Made by a program: the position numbers and the translations under genes
Shown: in pieces, positions 27,115-36,151 of the stretch
Numbering within the stretch: position 1 is the first letter of the stretch
How the letters are laid out: each line of letters starts with the position of its first letter
Assembly: GCA_018823025.1 (NCBI GenBank)
Contig: JAHJJI010000061.1
Coordinates: forward strand, 1 to 42,166
Source: Gammaproteobacteria bacterium
Lineage (GTDB): Bacteria; Pseudomonadota; Gammaproteobacteria; Burkholderiales; Sulfuricellaceae
Reading direction: 5' to 3'
Length of the DNA: 42,166 nucleotides
The notes under the pieces: generated by a model
Seen by the model: the letters and a program-made list of their open reading frames with translations, nothing else
Told to the model about the DNA's origin: nothing
Databases searched by the model: none

Positions 27115-27813
27115 TTACGCCGCGCCTTCCCGCGCGCTGTCATGCTGTAGCGCGCCATCCTCCATCAGCAACTGGCGCCGGGCGTGGCCACCGAGGACGG
27201 GATCGTGGGTGACGATGATGACCGTCACGCCGCTACCATTGAGTTGTTCGAGCAGACGGATCACTTCTTCGCCGGTGGCACGGTCGAGATTGCCGGTGGG
27301 CTCGTCAGCCAGGATCACGGCCGGCCGCATGATGGTGGCGCGGGCGATGGCGACGCGCTGGCGTTGACCACCCGACAGCTGATCCGGCCGGTGGCCGGCG
27401 CGGTTCTCCAGGCCATAGTCCTTGAGTGCGCAAGCCACCCGGTCGGCGCGCTCCCTGGGCGGAATACCAGCCAGCATCATCGGCAGCGCGATATTCTCGG
27501 CCGCCGTCAGCCGCGGCACCAGGTGGAAGCTCTGGAACACGAAACCGATTCGTTCGCTGCGCACCCGCGCCTGCTCTTCCGGTGAGAGGGTGGTCACGTC
27601 TCTCCCTTCAAGGCGGTAGACGCCGGCATTGGGCCGGTCGAGCAGGCCGAGCAGGTTGAGCAGCGTCGACTTGCCCGAGCCGGACGGACCCATTACCGCG
27701 ACGTATTCGCCGGGCGCGATGGACACATCGAGGTGGCGCAGAGCATGCACTTCGCTGTCGCCGAGCCGGAACACGCGCTCGATGCCGCTCAGTTCGATCT
27801 GGGCGGCGCTCAT
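27115..27813 (-). CDS. ABC transporter ATP-binding protein (MacB/LolD type)
   Basis: 232 residues from ATG 27813 (a GTG one codon earlier is possible). Walker A GPSGSGKST at 42-50, the Q-loop in FQSFHLVPRLT, the signature LSGGQRQRVAIARA, Walker B VILADEPTGNLD and the switch His in IIVTHD are all intact, so it should hydrolyse ATP. It belongs to the LolD/MacB subgroup that powers FtsX-type permeases. It is coupled to the adaptor gene by a TGATG junction and precedes the two permeases. Confidence 0.93.
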   Translation of the reverse strand: MSAAQIELSGIERVFRLGDSEVHALRHLDVSIAPGEYVAVMGPSGSGKSTLLNLLGLLDRPNAGVYRLEGRDVTTLSPEEQARVRSERIGFVFQSFHLVPRLTAAENIALPMMLAGIPPRERADRVACALKDYGLENRAGHRPDQLSGGQRQRVAIARATIMRPAVILADEPTGNLDRATGEEVIRLLEQLNGSGVTVIIVTHDPVLGGHARRQLLMEDGALQHDSAREGAA

Positions 27814-29003
27814 CACTTGCCTGCCGGCGGTGTTTTTCCGTCCGCGACGACGTGGACGCCGGCCTTGACCCCCTCGCGTTCGAGCGAGGTGACGACCCGC
27901 TCGCCGGGGGCGAGACCTTCGAGCACTTCGGTGTATTCCCAGTTGGCCAGCCCGGTCTTGATCTTGCGTTCCTCCAGCGTGCCGTCTGCGCGAGCCACCA
28001 GCACCTTGCCACCTTCGAACAGGGCCGGAGTGGGCACACGCACCACGTTGTCGCGCACAACCAGGATTACCTCGACATCGGCACTATAGCCGACCAACAG
28101 CTTGCCTGCTGCCTCCGGCCGGTCGAAAACCGCTTCGATATCCACCGTCCGCGACTGCTTCTCGACAGCAGAAACATAGGGCGCAACGCGCTTGACGCGG
28201 CCAGGGAAGGATTGCTTCGGCAGCGCGTCGAGGCTGATGCGCACCGGCTGGCCGGCCTGAATTTTGGGCGCATCCACCTCGTCCATCGGCGCCTTGACAT
28301 AGAGGCAGGAATCGTCGATCAGGTCGATGGCCGGCGGGGTCGGCACACCGGGGGGCGAGGGCGTCGAATATTCACCGACCTCGCCGACAATCTTGGCTAC
28401 CGTACCGGCAAAAGGCGCATACAGCACGGTGCGCCCCTGTTCGACGCGGATCACCCGGACATGCGCTTCGGCCTGAGCCACATCGGCTTTGGCCGTGTCG
28501 CAACCGGCCCGTCGAGACTGGGCGTCGGCGCGGGCGGCTTCCTCCCTGGAAACGGAGACGAAACCCCTGGCGCGCAGGGCGGTTTGGCGCCCGGCCTCGC
28601 GCTCGGCGTTGGCGGCCAGAGTGCAGGCCTCGCCGACACGCCTTCTCGCCACCTCCGCTTGCGCCTGCGCCAGCTTGCCCTGCGCCTGCTGATCGTCATT
28701 CCACAGCTTCATCAGAAGCTGGCCTTTTTTCACCCTGTCGCCTTCCTTCACAGCCAACATCTCGATGCGGCCACCGAGTATCGTCGATAGCCTGGTGCGC
28801 TGACAGGCTTCGACCGTTCCGGCACGGGTATTGGAAATAGTGGATTCAACCTTGCCACGACCCACTTCTGCGAGCACGACCGGGATCGGCTTCGGCCGGC
28901 CGACCCACCACAGGGCGGCGGCCAGGATAGCGAGAATGGCAAGCCCCAGCGCCAGACGGCGAACCAGCGAGTGATCAGGAAGTTTCATGGTTACGGGCAA
29001 CAT
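27813..29003 (-). CDS. HlyD/MacA-like periplasmic adaptor of the ABC exporter
   Basis: 396 residues. An N-terminal membrane anchor (LALGLAILAILAAALWWVG) is followed by the split biotinyl-lipoyl domain, a long alpha-hairpin (about 95-160, rich in Ala/Arg/Glu), and beta-barrel segments including VKRVAPYVSAVEKQSRTVDI. This is the membrane-fusion protein layout that links the permease to an outer-membrane channel. The start could be 29003 or the Met at 28988; neither has a clear ribosome binding site. It is the first gene of the exporter unit and lies 70 bp from the end of the histidine kinase gene, in the same direction. Confidence 0.87.
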   Translation of the reverse strand: MLPVTMKLPDHSLVRRLALGLAILAILAAALWWVGRPKPIPVVLAEVGRGKVESTISNTRAGTVEACQRTRLSTILGGRIEMLAVKEGDRVKKGQLLMKLWNDDQQAQGKLAQAQAEVARRRVGEACTLAANAEREAGRQTALRARGFVSVSREEAARADAQSRRAGCDTAKADVAQAEAHVRVIRVEQGRTVLYAPFAGTVAKIVGEVGEYSTPSPPGVPTPPAIDLIDDSCLYVKAPMDEVDAPKIQAGQPVRISLDALPKQSFPGRVKRVAPYVSAVEKQSRTVDIEAVFDRPEAAGKLLVGYSADVEVILVVRDNVVRVPTPALFEGGKVLVARADGTLEERKIKTGLANWEYTEVLEGLAPGERVVTSLEREGVKAGVHVVADGKTPPAGK

Positions 29004-29073
29004 TCGATGAATTTGGAAATACCATGATCCGACGATTCCCTCTCGGCCGCAAGCAGGCCTTTGAAACCAGAAC

Positions 29074-30372
29074 TTAACCCGGAATCGTCAGCCGCGCCTC
29101 AGTGCCGCCGCCTTCCCGAGCCAGCAATTCGATTTTCCAGCCATTGGCTTCCGCCAGCTGCCGTGCAATGGCAAGACCCAGCCCGCTGCCTCCGGTCGTA
29201 CTGCTACGCGACGACTCCAGCCGATAAAATGGCCGAAACACCTCTTCCGCCTGATCGGGAGGGATCCCTGGCCCGCGGTCTAATATGCTTATTCTGGCCC
29301 CACTATCCGCACAATCACAGACCATGCTGACCGGTTTTCCGCCGCCATAACGCAGTGCATTTTCGACCAGATTGGAGAGAATACGGCGCAACGCCACCAG
29401 TGCCACCTCCCGGATGCAGGGTGGTGGCGCCCGCCACTCAAGTCCCGTGTCTTGCGCCAGTTCACCGAGTAGCACCGCCAGATCCACTGGCCGTTTTTCC
29501 TCTTGCCCCAACCCCTGAGCCAGTTCCAGAAACCCGCCGATCAGCTGATTCATTTCTTCCATGTCGCGTTCCATGCGAGCGATCAGTGTGGGCTTGGCAT
29601 TTTCCGGCATCATCTCAAGAGCAATACGGAGACGGGCCAGGGGGGTGCGCAAATCATGGGAAATCCCCGCCAGCAGAGTGGTACGATTGTCCATCAACTC
29701 CTTTACCTGACGGGCCATGCGGTTAAAGGTCGCCGCCAGGGCAGCCAGCTCGGTCGGCCCGGACTCCGGCAGCAGTTCCGGGGTAAGGCCTTCCCCGACT
29801 CTTGCCGCCGCATCGGCCAGCCGCGCCAACGGGCGCGAAATGCGCCGCGCCAGCACCAGAGAGGTCAACGGGACCAGAATTACCCCCGCCACGATCACCA
29901 GCACCAGCGCCAACATGGGACGCACGCCGAGTCGATCGAGGTTAAAGCCGATCCGGATCATCTGTCCGCCAATTGGAATTTCCGCCCACATCCACTGCTT
30001 TTCCCAATGGGTGACCTTGACGTGTATCGGCGTGCCGACACGCTCCGTCAACGCGTTCTCCAGAAAATGCAGGTAGGGCAGGAACTGGCCCTTATCCGGC
30101 AGCGGAGAATAGGCCTTGAATAGCCACAGGTTGTGGCTTTTGGCCAGTTCGTCCTCGAAGTCCCTGCGAGTTTCGGGGGGGAGTTCGACCCAAGTCTGGG
30201 CGGACAGCACCATCAGCGCCGCCAGGTCGTCGGCGGAACGCCTGGCCATCGGCAGGAACACAGTCGCCATCGCCACCACCAGCACGACCAACTGGAACGC
30301 CATCAGGATTGCTGTCAAGGTGGCCGCGGCCCGACCGAACAGGGTTGTCGGCCGACCTGGCCAGAGTTTCAT
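29074..30372 (-). CDS. envZ: EnvZ-like sensor histidine kinase
   Basis: 432 residues from ATG 30372, which overlaps the regulator's stop codon (ATGA). Two membrane segments (about 20-40 and 153-173) enclose a short periplasmic domain of about 110 residues. HAMP, a DHp domain with GISHDLRTPLARLR (phospho-acceptor His239) and a CATPase domain with NLVENALRYGG and GGSGLGLAIARQ follow. The layout is that of EnvZ, the osmosensing partner of OmpR. It is cotranscribed with the regulator and immediately precedes the exporter genes, so the exporter may be a target. Confidence 0.88.
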   Translation of the reverse strand: MKLWPGRPTTLFGRAAATLTAILMAFQLVVLVVAMATVFLPMARRSADDLAALMVLSAQTWVELPPETRRDFEDELAKSHNLWLFKAYSPLPDKGQFLPYLHFLENALTERVGTPIHVKVTHWEKQWMWAEIPIGGQMIRIGFNLDRLGVRPMLALVLVIVAGVILVPLTSLVLARRISRPLARLADAAARVGEGLTPELLPESGPTELAALAATFNRMARQVKELMDNRTTLLAGISHDLRTPLARLRIALEMMPENAKPTLIARMERDMEEMNQLIGGFLELAQGLGQEEKRPVDLAVLLGELAQDTGLEWRAPPPCIREVALVALRRILSNLVENALRYGGGKPVSMVCDCADSGARISILDRGPGIPPDQAEEVFRPFYRLESSRSSTTGGSGLGLAIARQLAEANGWKIELLAREGGGTEARLTIPG

Positions 30373-31079
30373 GCCACGCCCCCCTGCGGTGAAAACAGAT
30401 AGCCCTGCCCCCACACGGTGCGTATATAGCGTGGCTCTGCCGGGTTAGCCTCGATCTTGCGGCGCAACCGCGTCACCCGCACGTCGATGCTGCGGTCGAA
30501 GGGGTCACGCTCAAAACCTTTGATCAGATCCATCAGGTGGTCGCGCGACAGCACCCGGTTGGCATGTTCAACGAAGATACGCAGCAGCGCGAATTCGCCG
30601 CTGGTCAATGCGACCTCCTCACCGTCTCTGAGCAACCGGCGGCGATCAGGGTCAAGCTGAAAAGGCCCGAAACAATAGTTCGCCGGCACCACTGATTCCT
30701 TCGCCTCCCCGCGCCGGCGCAGCACCGCCCGGATACGAGCCAGCAATTCACGGGGATTGAACGGCTTGGCCAGGTAATCGTCGGCGCCCACCTCCAGCCC
30801 GATGATCCGGTCGATCTCCTCGCCACGCGCCGACAACATGATAATCGGCAAATTGCCGCGCACCCGCAGTCGGCGCGCCAGACTCAAGCCGTCCTCACCG
30901 GGCAGCATCAGATCGAGAATCACCAGATCTGCAGACTGCCCTGCCAGATAAGCTTCCATCTCCACTCCATCCGCCACCGCGCCGACTGCGTAGCCCTGCC
31001 CGGCCAGGTAGTCGACAAGCAGTTCCCGCAACCCGGCATCGTCGTCCACCACCAAAATATGTACTTTGTGTTCGTTCAT
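30369..31079 (-). CDS. ompR: OmpR-family response regulator
   Basis: 236 residues. The receiver domain has the acidic pocket (VVDDD), phospho-acceptor Asp56 in LVILDLMLPGEDG and Lys105 in DDYLAKPFNPRELL. A winged-helix DNA-binding domain follows, with SGEFALLRIFVEHANRVLSRD, RSIDVRVTRLRRKIE and IRTVWGQGYLF. The close match to OmpR and the adjoining EnvZ-like kinase support the assignment, although betaproteobacterial OmpR regulons differ from those of enterics. An inverted repeat upstream (31372-31386) is a candidate operator. Confidence 0.9.
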   Translation of the reverse strand: MNEHKVHILVVDDDAGLRELLVDYLAGQGYAVGAVADGVEMEAYLAGQSADLVILDLMLPGEDGLSLARRLRVRGNLPIIMLSARGEEIDRIIGLEVGADDYLAKPFNPRELLARIRAVLRRRGEAKESVVPANYCFGPFQLDPDRRRLLRDGEEVALTSGEFALLRIFVEHANRVLSRDHLMDLIKGFERDPFDRSIDVRVTRLRRKIEANPAEPRYIRTVWGQGYLFSPQGGVA

Positions 31080-31432
31080 CCTAAAAACCTCAGTTGGACG
31101 GGGTGGAGTGTGCGTTTTTTAGGGTGTAGGGCAAGGCACAATGACGCGGAATGGCCGTTCCATTCCAAGGAGTTGTAACGCCGCCATGCGCCGTAAAAAC
31201 CGTGCAATCCGCCCCGTAGCGGTCTCACCAACCGGATAAAACGGTAAATCATGAAAAAGTTTATTAGAAGCACAGTATTAAATGTCCAATCGAGCGGTCA
31301 ACTGAGGTTTCTAGGATCATGGCACCAATATACAAAACAACCTGCCCTGCCGCCATGCTTAGTCACGATTCGTAACACATTGTTACATTTTGACAGTGTC
31401 CGGAAATGCTTCTGCAACTTCAAAGGGGGATG
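31080..31432. other. Intergenic region between OmpR-like gene and exported Gly-rich genes
   Basis: 353 bp with no supported gene. The left part carries a small hairpin GGAATGG/CCATTCC around 31150-31168 and text that looks like a dispersed intergenic repeat. The right part holds the inverted repeat at 31372-31386 followed by TTGACA at 31390-31395, a perfect -35 hexamer without a good -10. Confidence 0.45.
31372..31386. promoter_or_regulatory. Palindromic GTAACA-CAT-TGTTAC, candidate regulator site
   Basis: A perfect 6-3-6 inverted repeat lies immediately upstream of a TTGACA hexamer, 47 bp before the first Gly-rich gene and 293 bp before the divergent OmpR-like regulator. Its GTAAC core is like sites bound by OmpR-family regulators, so control by the adjacent regulator is plausible but inferred. 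Confidence 0.4.
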
Positions 31433-31885
31433 ATGCACTCCATGGATACGACAGACAACCCAACGGACATGGCGAGAAACGCCACCATGAAACACCCAGG
31501 CTTCGTCGCCGCACCCCTGCTCGTTCTATTACTACTGGCAAGTGCCGGCACTGAAGCGAACGAGTATCCGCCCCATGATCTCCCGCTACAGCTGGCACAA
31601 AATCAGAGCGCTGAAGATCGTGCCGCCCTGCGCGAACAGTTGGGCAACCGGATGCGTGAAATCAGCCCGGCGGAGCAATCGTTGATGCGCGACTCCGCCT
31701 ATGACGGCAGGAAACGCATTGAAAATGGCGAAGAGGCCAGAACGGAGCAGCGCGGCGGCCGAAACGAAGGCGGCTATGGCCGCGGCCACGAATCTCGCCA
31801 GGGTGGTAGCAGCAGCATGGGTGGCGGAGGAGGCAGCATGGGTGGCGGCGGTGGCAGAGGCACGGGTGGCGGACGAGGGCGTTAA
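31433..31885 (+). CDS. Small exported Gly-rich protein
   Basis: About 150 residues. The start is uncertain between 31406, 31433 and 31487; 31433 is chosen because AAAGGGGG lies just upstream, while 31487 gives the neatest signal peptide (MKHPGFVAAPLLVLLLLAS). The mature part has a charged region (RAALREQLGNRMREISPAEQ) and ends in repeated GGGG/SMGGGG runs and a GRGTGGGRGR tail. No enzymatic motif is seen. It leads a group of three small exported proteins opposite the OmpR-like regulator, suggesting an envelope role. Confidence 0.6.
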   Translation: MHSMDTTDNPTDMARNATMKHPGFVAAPLLVLLLLASAGTEANEYPPHDLPLQLAQNQSAEDRAALREQLGNRMREISPAEQSLMRDSAYDGRKRIENGEEARTEQRGGRNEGGYGRGHESRQGGSSSMGGGGGSMGGGGGRGTGGGRGR

Positions 31886-31952
31886 CCACTAAATCATCCG
31901 GCGTAATGACTTGAACCAAGAGAACTGCAACGTCAAACAAGGAGTATCAAAA

Positions 31953-32453
31953 ATGCACAAATTATTCACTTTCGCCATTGCGGCAACAACCGGATTGACC
32001 GGACTTGCCACGGCGGCGGACTTCACCGACGCCGCACCGGTTATCTCCAGCACCCCGATTTACCGCCAGATCTCCGAGCCGCGCCAGGATTGCTGGACGG
32101 AAACAGTGAGTTCCGCCCCTGTGATCCAGGAAAAGTCCTATGGCGGCGCCGTCATCGGCGGCTTGGCGGGCGCACTGCTGGGCAGCCAGGTCGGGCAAGG
32201 TAACGGACGCACGGCCGCCGCCGCGGTAGGCGCAGCCACCGGAGCGCTGGTCGGCGACCGAATGGGAAACCCGGCACAGGCGGATGTGCCCAGACAGGTT
32301 CAGCGCTGCCGCGAGATAGAAACTTCTCGCCAGGAACTCTCCGGCTACAACGTGGTGTACCGATTCCACGGCAGAGACATCACCACTACCCTGCCCTACG
32401 ACCCGGGCAGTTATGTCCGGCTCGGCGTCAACGTACTCGGCGCCGGCAGCTAA
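31953..32453 (+). CDS. Glycine-zipper 2TM-domain outer-membrane-type protein
   Basis: 166 residues from ATG 31953, preceded by AAGGAG about 9 bases upstream. The signal peptide MHKLFTFAIAATTGLTGLATA is followed by a glycine zipper (GGAVIGGLAGALLGSQVGQG and ATGALVGDRMG, about 75-115) flanked by two Cys residues. The C-terminal part (SGYNVVYRFHGRDITTTLPYDPG) matches the family often annotated as 17 kDa surface antigen or SlyB/YmgG-like. The zipper inserts in or associates with the envelope; the exact function is unknown. It lies between the two Gly-rich genes. Confidence 0.82.
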   Translation: MHKLFTFAIAATTGLTGLATAADFTDAAPVISSTPIYRQISEPRQDCWTETVSSAPVIQEKSYGGAVIGGLAGALLGSQVGQGNGRTAAAAVGAATGALVGDRMGNPAQADVPRQVQRCREIETSRQELSGYNVVYRFHGRDITTTLPYDPGSYVRLGVNVLGAGS

Positions 32454-32488
32454 ATTTTTTATCAACCGTAACTGCAAAGGAGAAACAA

Positions 32489-32824
32489 ATGCGTAAATCC
32501 ACATTAATTGTCGTACTGACTACCATGGCTCTGGGCATGTCCACCGTCACCTTCGCCCGTGGTGGTGGCGGAGGAGGCGGTGGAATGGGTGGCGGGTCGG
32601 GCGGTGGAATGGGTGGCGGGTCGGGCGGTGGAATGGGCGGCGGGACAGGTCAGATGGGCAGCCAGAATTCCGGCAACTCTGGCACCGCCGAGAACACCCA
32701 GCGCAAGCAGGAGCGCATGCAACAGCAACAGGAAGAACGCGCCCAGAATCAGAACCAGGAACAGATCAGGACGCGTACCCGCGAACACCAGCCGCAAACC
32801 GGCACAACCGTGGCACCCCAGTAA
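32489..32824 (+). CDS. Small exported Gly/Met-rich and Gln-rich protein
   Basis: 111 residues. The signal peptide MRKSTLIVVLTTMALGMSTVTFA is followed by glycine runs built from a GGGMGGGS repeat and then a Gln/Glu/Arg-rich polar C-terminus. AAGGAG lies upstream of the ATG. The low-complexity sequence offers no fold or function; disorder is likely. It shares the signal-peptide-plus-GGGMGGG pattern with the gene at 31433, and the group ends at the terminator at 32885. Confidence 0.65.
   Translation: MRKSTLIVVLTTMALGMSTVTFARGGGGGGGGMGGGSGGGMGGGSGGGMGGGTGQMGSQNSGNSGTAENTQRKQERMQQQQEERAQNQNQEQIRTRTREHQPQTGTTVAPQ
32578..32645 (+). repeat. In-gene tandem repeat, 24 bp unit (GGGMGGGS)
   Basis: About two and three quarters near-identical copies of a 24-base unit (GGTGGAATGGGTGGCGGGTC plus GGGC) encode GGGMGGGS. 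A unit of 24 is a multiple of three, so copy-number change would keep the frame. Confidence 0.75.
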
Positions 32825-32884
32825 CAGACTTAAACCAGTCCCGCTCGCGGCGCGAGCAGGGCCGGATCATCTTTCCTCCCCTTT

Positions 32885-32910
32885 GCTCGGCTTCGCGCCG
32901 AGCTTTTTTT
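32885..32910 (+). terminator. Intrinsic terminator after the small exported genes
   Basis: GCTCGGC (32885-32891) pairs with GCCGAGC (32897-32903) around a TTCGC loop, followed by seven T. Canonical rho-independent terminator. Confidence 0.94.
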
Positions 32911-32999
32911 GTCCGCATGATCGCGACACCTCCCTTGCAAGTTGCTGCGTAATTACATTAAAGTGAGCCTCTCATTCACCTCCACGGAGAAGCTCAACG

Positions 33000-33872
33000 A
33001 TGGGCAGCCTGCGGTATTACGCACGAGGGGTTTTTGCGCTGTTCGCCCTGCTCCTTCCCGTTCAGCACGCTACGGCTGAAACCGTCGAGGCAAAGCTCTC
33101 CACCGGCATCATCGCTACCGCCGACTTCCGCACCGGGCGGTCAGCACACCCCGCCATCCTGCTGCTGCATGGCTTTCTCCAGACACGGCACGCGCCACCG
33201 ATGAGTTCCCTGGCGAACACCCTCGCCGACCGGGGTTACACCGTGCTAACTCCCACCCTTACGCTCGACATCAACCGGCGCGCCAAGAGCTTGGCCTGCG
33301 AGGCGGCGCATCCCCACAATCTGGAAAGCGATGTTGGCGAGATCGGCTTCTGGATCGACTGGCTGACCGGCAAGGGCTTCCGCGACATCGTCCTGATTGG
33401 CCACAGTTCGGGCAGTCTGCAGATCCTCGAATATCTGGTAAAAACGCCCAGCCCGACAGTGCGGAAAGCTATACTCACCAGTCTGATTCCGATCATCAGC
33501 GACCGCAATGAGCGCCAGCAAACCCTCGACCTGCTCAGGAAAAAACCGCAAGCTGCCGAGCAAGGCCTGGGGCGCTACACGCTGGCCTACTGCCGGAAGA
33601 ATTATGCCGCGCCGCCCCGCGCCTACCTGTCCTATGCCACCGTCGATAACGACCAGATCCTGGCAAACCTGGGCAGGACCCGAGTGCCGGTCGAAGTCAT
33701 CGTCGGCGCGACCGATACCACCATGGATGGCGGCTGGCCAGAAAAAATGCGGAGCCGCGGTGTGCCTGTCACGATCATCGAAAAAACCGGCCATTTCTTC
33801 GATGGTGAGCAGGAATTCGATCTGACCGACAAGGTCGAGGCCTCTCTGAAAAGCCTGCCCACAGGAAAATAG
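33000..33872 (+). CDS. Exported alpha/beta hydrolase
   Basis: 290 residues with a signal peptide ending near ATAE (about residue 26). The alpha/beta-hydrolase fold shows LLLHGF for the oxyanion region, the nucleophile elbow GHSSG with Ser136, VIVGATDTTMDG with a candidate acid, and GHFFDGE with the likely catalytic His. It is a serine hydrolase acting outside the cytoplasm; the substrate is unknown. The stop is 3 bp before the start of the GGDEF-EAL gene, so the two are cotranscribed. Confidence 0.82.
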   Translation: MGSLRYYARGVFALFALLLPVQHATAETVEAKLSTGIIATADFRTGRSAHPAILLLHGFLQTRHAPPMSSLANTLADRGYTVLTPTLTLDINRRAKSLACEAAHPHNLESDVGEIGFWIDWLTGKGFRDIVLIGHSSGSLQILEYLVKTPSPTVRKAILTSLIPIISDRNERQQTLDLLRKKPQAAEQGLGRYTLAYCRKNYAAPPRAYLSYATVDNDQILANLGRTRVPVEVIVGATDTTMDGGWPEKMRSRGVPVTIIEKTGHFFDGEQEFDLTDKVEASLKSLPTGK

Positions 33873-33875
33873 CCC

Positions 33876-36140
33876 ATGCCGCCACGCGGGTTACCCCATT
33901 TCTGGCCTTTCACGATCAAGACCTATGCACTGGGCTTCATCCTCCTGATGTCTCTGGCACTGGGCGCCCTGGGATGGGGGATGCAATACCGGCTTGACAC
34001 GATCCGCGCCGACGCCCAGAAACGCTATCAGCAGGCGGCACGCGAGGAACTGGCTGTGGCCACGACTCACCTGATTAACGAAATCAGGCAAAAAGGACAA
34101 AGCATCGCCGCCCAGGACGAGACTCGCCAGCAACTGGTCAACCCGGCTTATTACGGCTACTGGCGCGGCAATCGAGTACTTGGCGATGGACTGCTGCCAG
34201 CCCATGTCAAAGCGGTTGAAATCTACAACCGCCATGGCAAGGCACTGGCCGATTACTCTACCGGCGACATGCCGCACGCCATCACCGCTGAGGACAGCGC
34301 GGGGTTTCTCATCCACCAGAGTGGCCGCGTCTATCTATATATTTTTACTCCGATTCTTGGCATTGAAGCCAGCCCCGATTCGGTGCTCGGCACACTCGCC
34401 ATCAAGCTCGACTTCATGCACCTCTTCAAGGAGAGCCAGCGATTCAACCATGTCAGTGCCGATAGCCTGCGCCTCCACTTCGATAGCCAGGAACGCCTGT
34501 CGCTGAATCAGATTTCCTCCCACCTGACTTTCACGCTGGCGCCCAACCCGGAAAGCGTGGCCCTGGCCGATGCCATCAGCCAGTTCCAGCGCCAGGGCAT
34601 CATCTTGCTGACCGTCCTGTTTCTGGTTTTTTACCTGGTGCTGACCTCACTTCTGGCGGCCCCGCTACGCCGTCTATCGCTGCATATCGACACCCTGCGC
34701 GAAGGCCAGGGCGGGTTGTTGGCCGAGAGCTTCACCCGCAGTTTGCCGGTGGCCGAACTGGAGAAAGTGCGTCATTCGCTGAACGATTACCAGAGCAAGC
34801 TGGAGCAAATGCACCACAGCCTGAACGAGAAAAATGACGAACTCTGGACACTGGCACACCGCGACCCGCTCACCGGCGTCTATAACCGGCGCGGCTTCGA
34901 GGAGGACTGGGAACATGTGCGATCGGTGTCATCAGGCCATCGCCTCAAAGTCTCCATGCTCCTGTTCGATTGCGATCATTTCAAGGCCATCAACGACACC
35001 TATGGTCACCAAACCGGTGATCAGGTTATCCAGGCCATCACCCACTCGCTGCAAAGCACGTTGCGCCATGGTGACCGACTCTACCGCCTGGGCGGCGACG
35101 AATTCGCGACCCTGTTTCTGGACATCGACCCCGATCTCGCCATGCAGACCGCAGAGCGGTGCCTTGAAGCCGTCAGCCAACACGACTTTTCCAGCCTGGG
35201 CATCAGGGAACCGGTGCGCATCAGCGCTGGCCTGGCCCATGCTTCAGCCACCGATGCCGTAACCCTGGCCACCCTGCCGAAGCAGGCCGATATCGCGATG
35301 TACCATGCCAAGCGCCCCGGCAAGAAAAAGGTTGCCGTTTACGATGACAGCATGACCAACGACGCGGGTGTTCTTTTCTCGACCGGCGTGACCAATGCGG
35401 TTTTCGAGGCCATCGAGACTGGCGAATCGATCGAAATGCACTACCAGCCGGTAGTCAATCTGGCCAACGGCGAGGTGGATTACTACGAGGCACTGGTGCG
35501 CATCCGCGCTGGCCATGAATTGATCATGCCTTCCTCGATCTTCCCCATCATCGAGGCGCGCCGGCTTGAAGCGGAATTCGACCTCGCCGTCATCGGACGC
35601 ATCGAAAAAGACCTCGAACAGGGGGCCATTCCGGCCCGAACCGGCATCTCTCTCAACGTATCCGGCCCCGGCGTGATCGACCCAAAAATCGTCGGGAAGC
35701 TCCTGGAACTGGGCCGCTTCCTGGATCGCTACCGGCTGATCATAGAAGTCACCGAAACAGCCCTGATTACCCAGTTCCATCAAGCTTCCGCCAACCTCAA
35801 CAAACTGCGGCAAGACGGTTTCAAGATTGCACTCGACGATTTCGGCAGCGGCTATTCATCCCTCGGCTACCTAGCTAACATGCCGGTCGACATCATCAAG
35901 TTCGACATCTCCATGGTTCGTCATCTCGACGCTGGCGGCCGCCAAGGCCTTATCGTCGAAAATCTGGCTACCATGATCATCAAGGCGGGCTATCAGATGG
36001 TCGCCGAGGGCATCGAAACCGAAAAAACCTTGCAAAATATCGTGGGGATCGGCTTTTCGCGTGGGCAAGGCTATCTGTTCGGGCGCCCGGAAAATACCTG
36101 CCGGGACGCTGTCAAATTCTCAATCTTCAACAAAACTTAA
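33876..36140 (+). CDS. Membrane GGDEF-EAL protein, probably bifunctional
   Basis: 754 residues. A membrane segment near 18-34 is followed by a periplasmic sensor region, a second segment near 243-265, a HAMP-like linker and coiled coil, GGDEF (about 330-490) and EAL (about 505-750). GGDEF is canonical at 406-410 with [12 protein letters not shown] intact. EAL is intact at 538-540, with the Asn in [28 protein letters not shown] and AEGIET, so both cyclase and phosphodiesterase sites look competent. Which activity dominates cannot be read from sequence. It is sandwiched between a secreted hydrolase (3 bp) and trpB2 (11 bp). Confidence 0.9.
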   Translation: MPPRGLPHFWPFTIKTYALGFILLMSLALGALGWGMQYRLDTIRADAQKRYQQAAREELAVATTHLINEIRQKGQSIAAQDETRQQLVNPAYYGYWRGNRVLGDGLLPAHVKAVEIYNRHGKALADYSTGDMPHAITAEDSAGFLIHQSGRVYLYIFTPILGIEASPDSVLGTLAIKLDFMHLFKESQRFNHVSADSLRLHFDSQERLSLNQISSHLTFTLAPNPESVALADAISQFQRQGIILLTVLFLVFYLVLTSLLAAPLRRLSLHIDTLREGQGGLLAESFTRSLPVAELEKVRHSLNDYQSKLEQMHHSLNEKNDELWTLAHRDPLTGVYNRRGFEEDWEHVRSVSSGHRLKVSMLLFDCDHFKAINDTYGHQTGDQVIQAITHSLQSTLRHGDRLYRLGGDEFATLFLDIDPDLAMQTAERCLEAVSQHDFSSLGIREPVRISAGLAHASATDAVTLATLPKQADIAMYHAKRPGKKKVAVYDDSMTNDAGVLFSTGVTNAVFEAIETGESIEMHYQPVVNLANGEVDYYEALVRIRAGHELIMPSSIFPIIEARRLEAEFDLAVIGRIEKDLEQGAIPARTGISLNVSGPGVIDPKIVGKLLELGRFLDRYRLIIEVTETALITQFHQASANLNKLRQDGFKIALDDFGSGYSSLGYLANMPVDIIKFDISMVRHLDAGGRQGLIVENLATMIIKAGYQMVAEGIETEKTLQNIVGIGFSRGQGYLFGRPENTCRDAVKFSIFNKT

Positions 36141-36151
36141 GTGAGGTCACC

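Noticed and set aside
32578-32645. Possible CRISPR-like repeat array
   Set aside because: Repeats are contiguous with no spacers, in frame, and encode a glycine-rich protein segment. No CRISPR array or cas gene is seen in the window.
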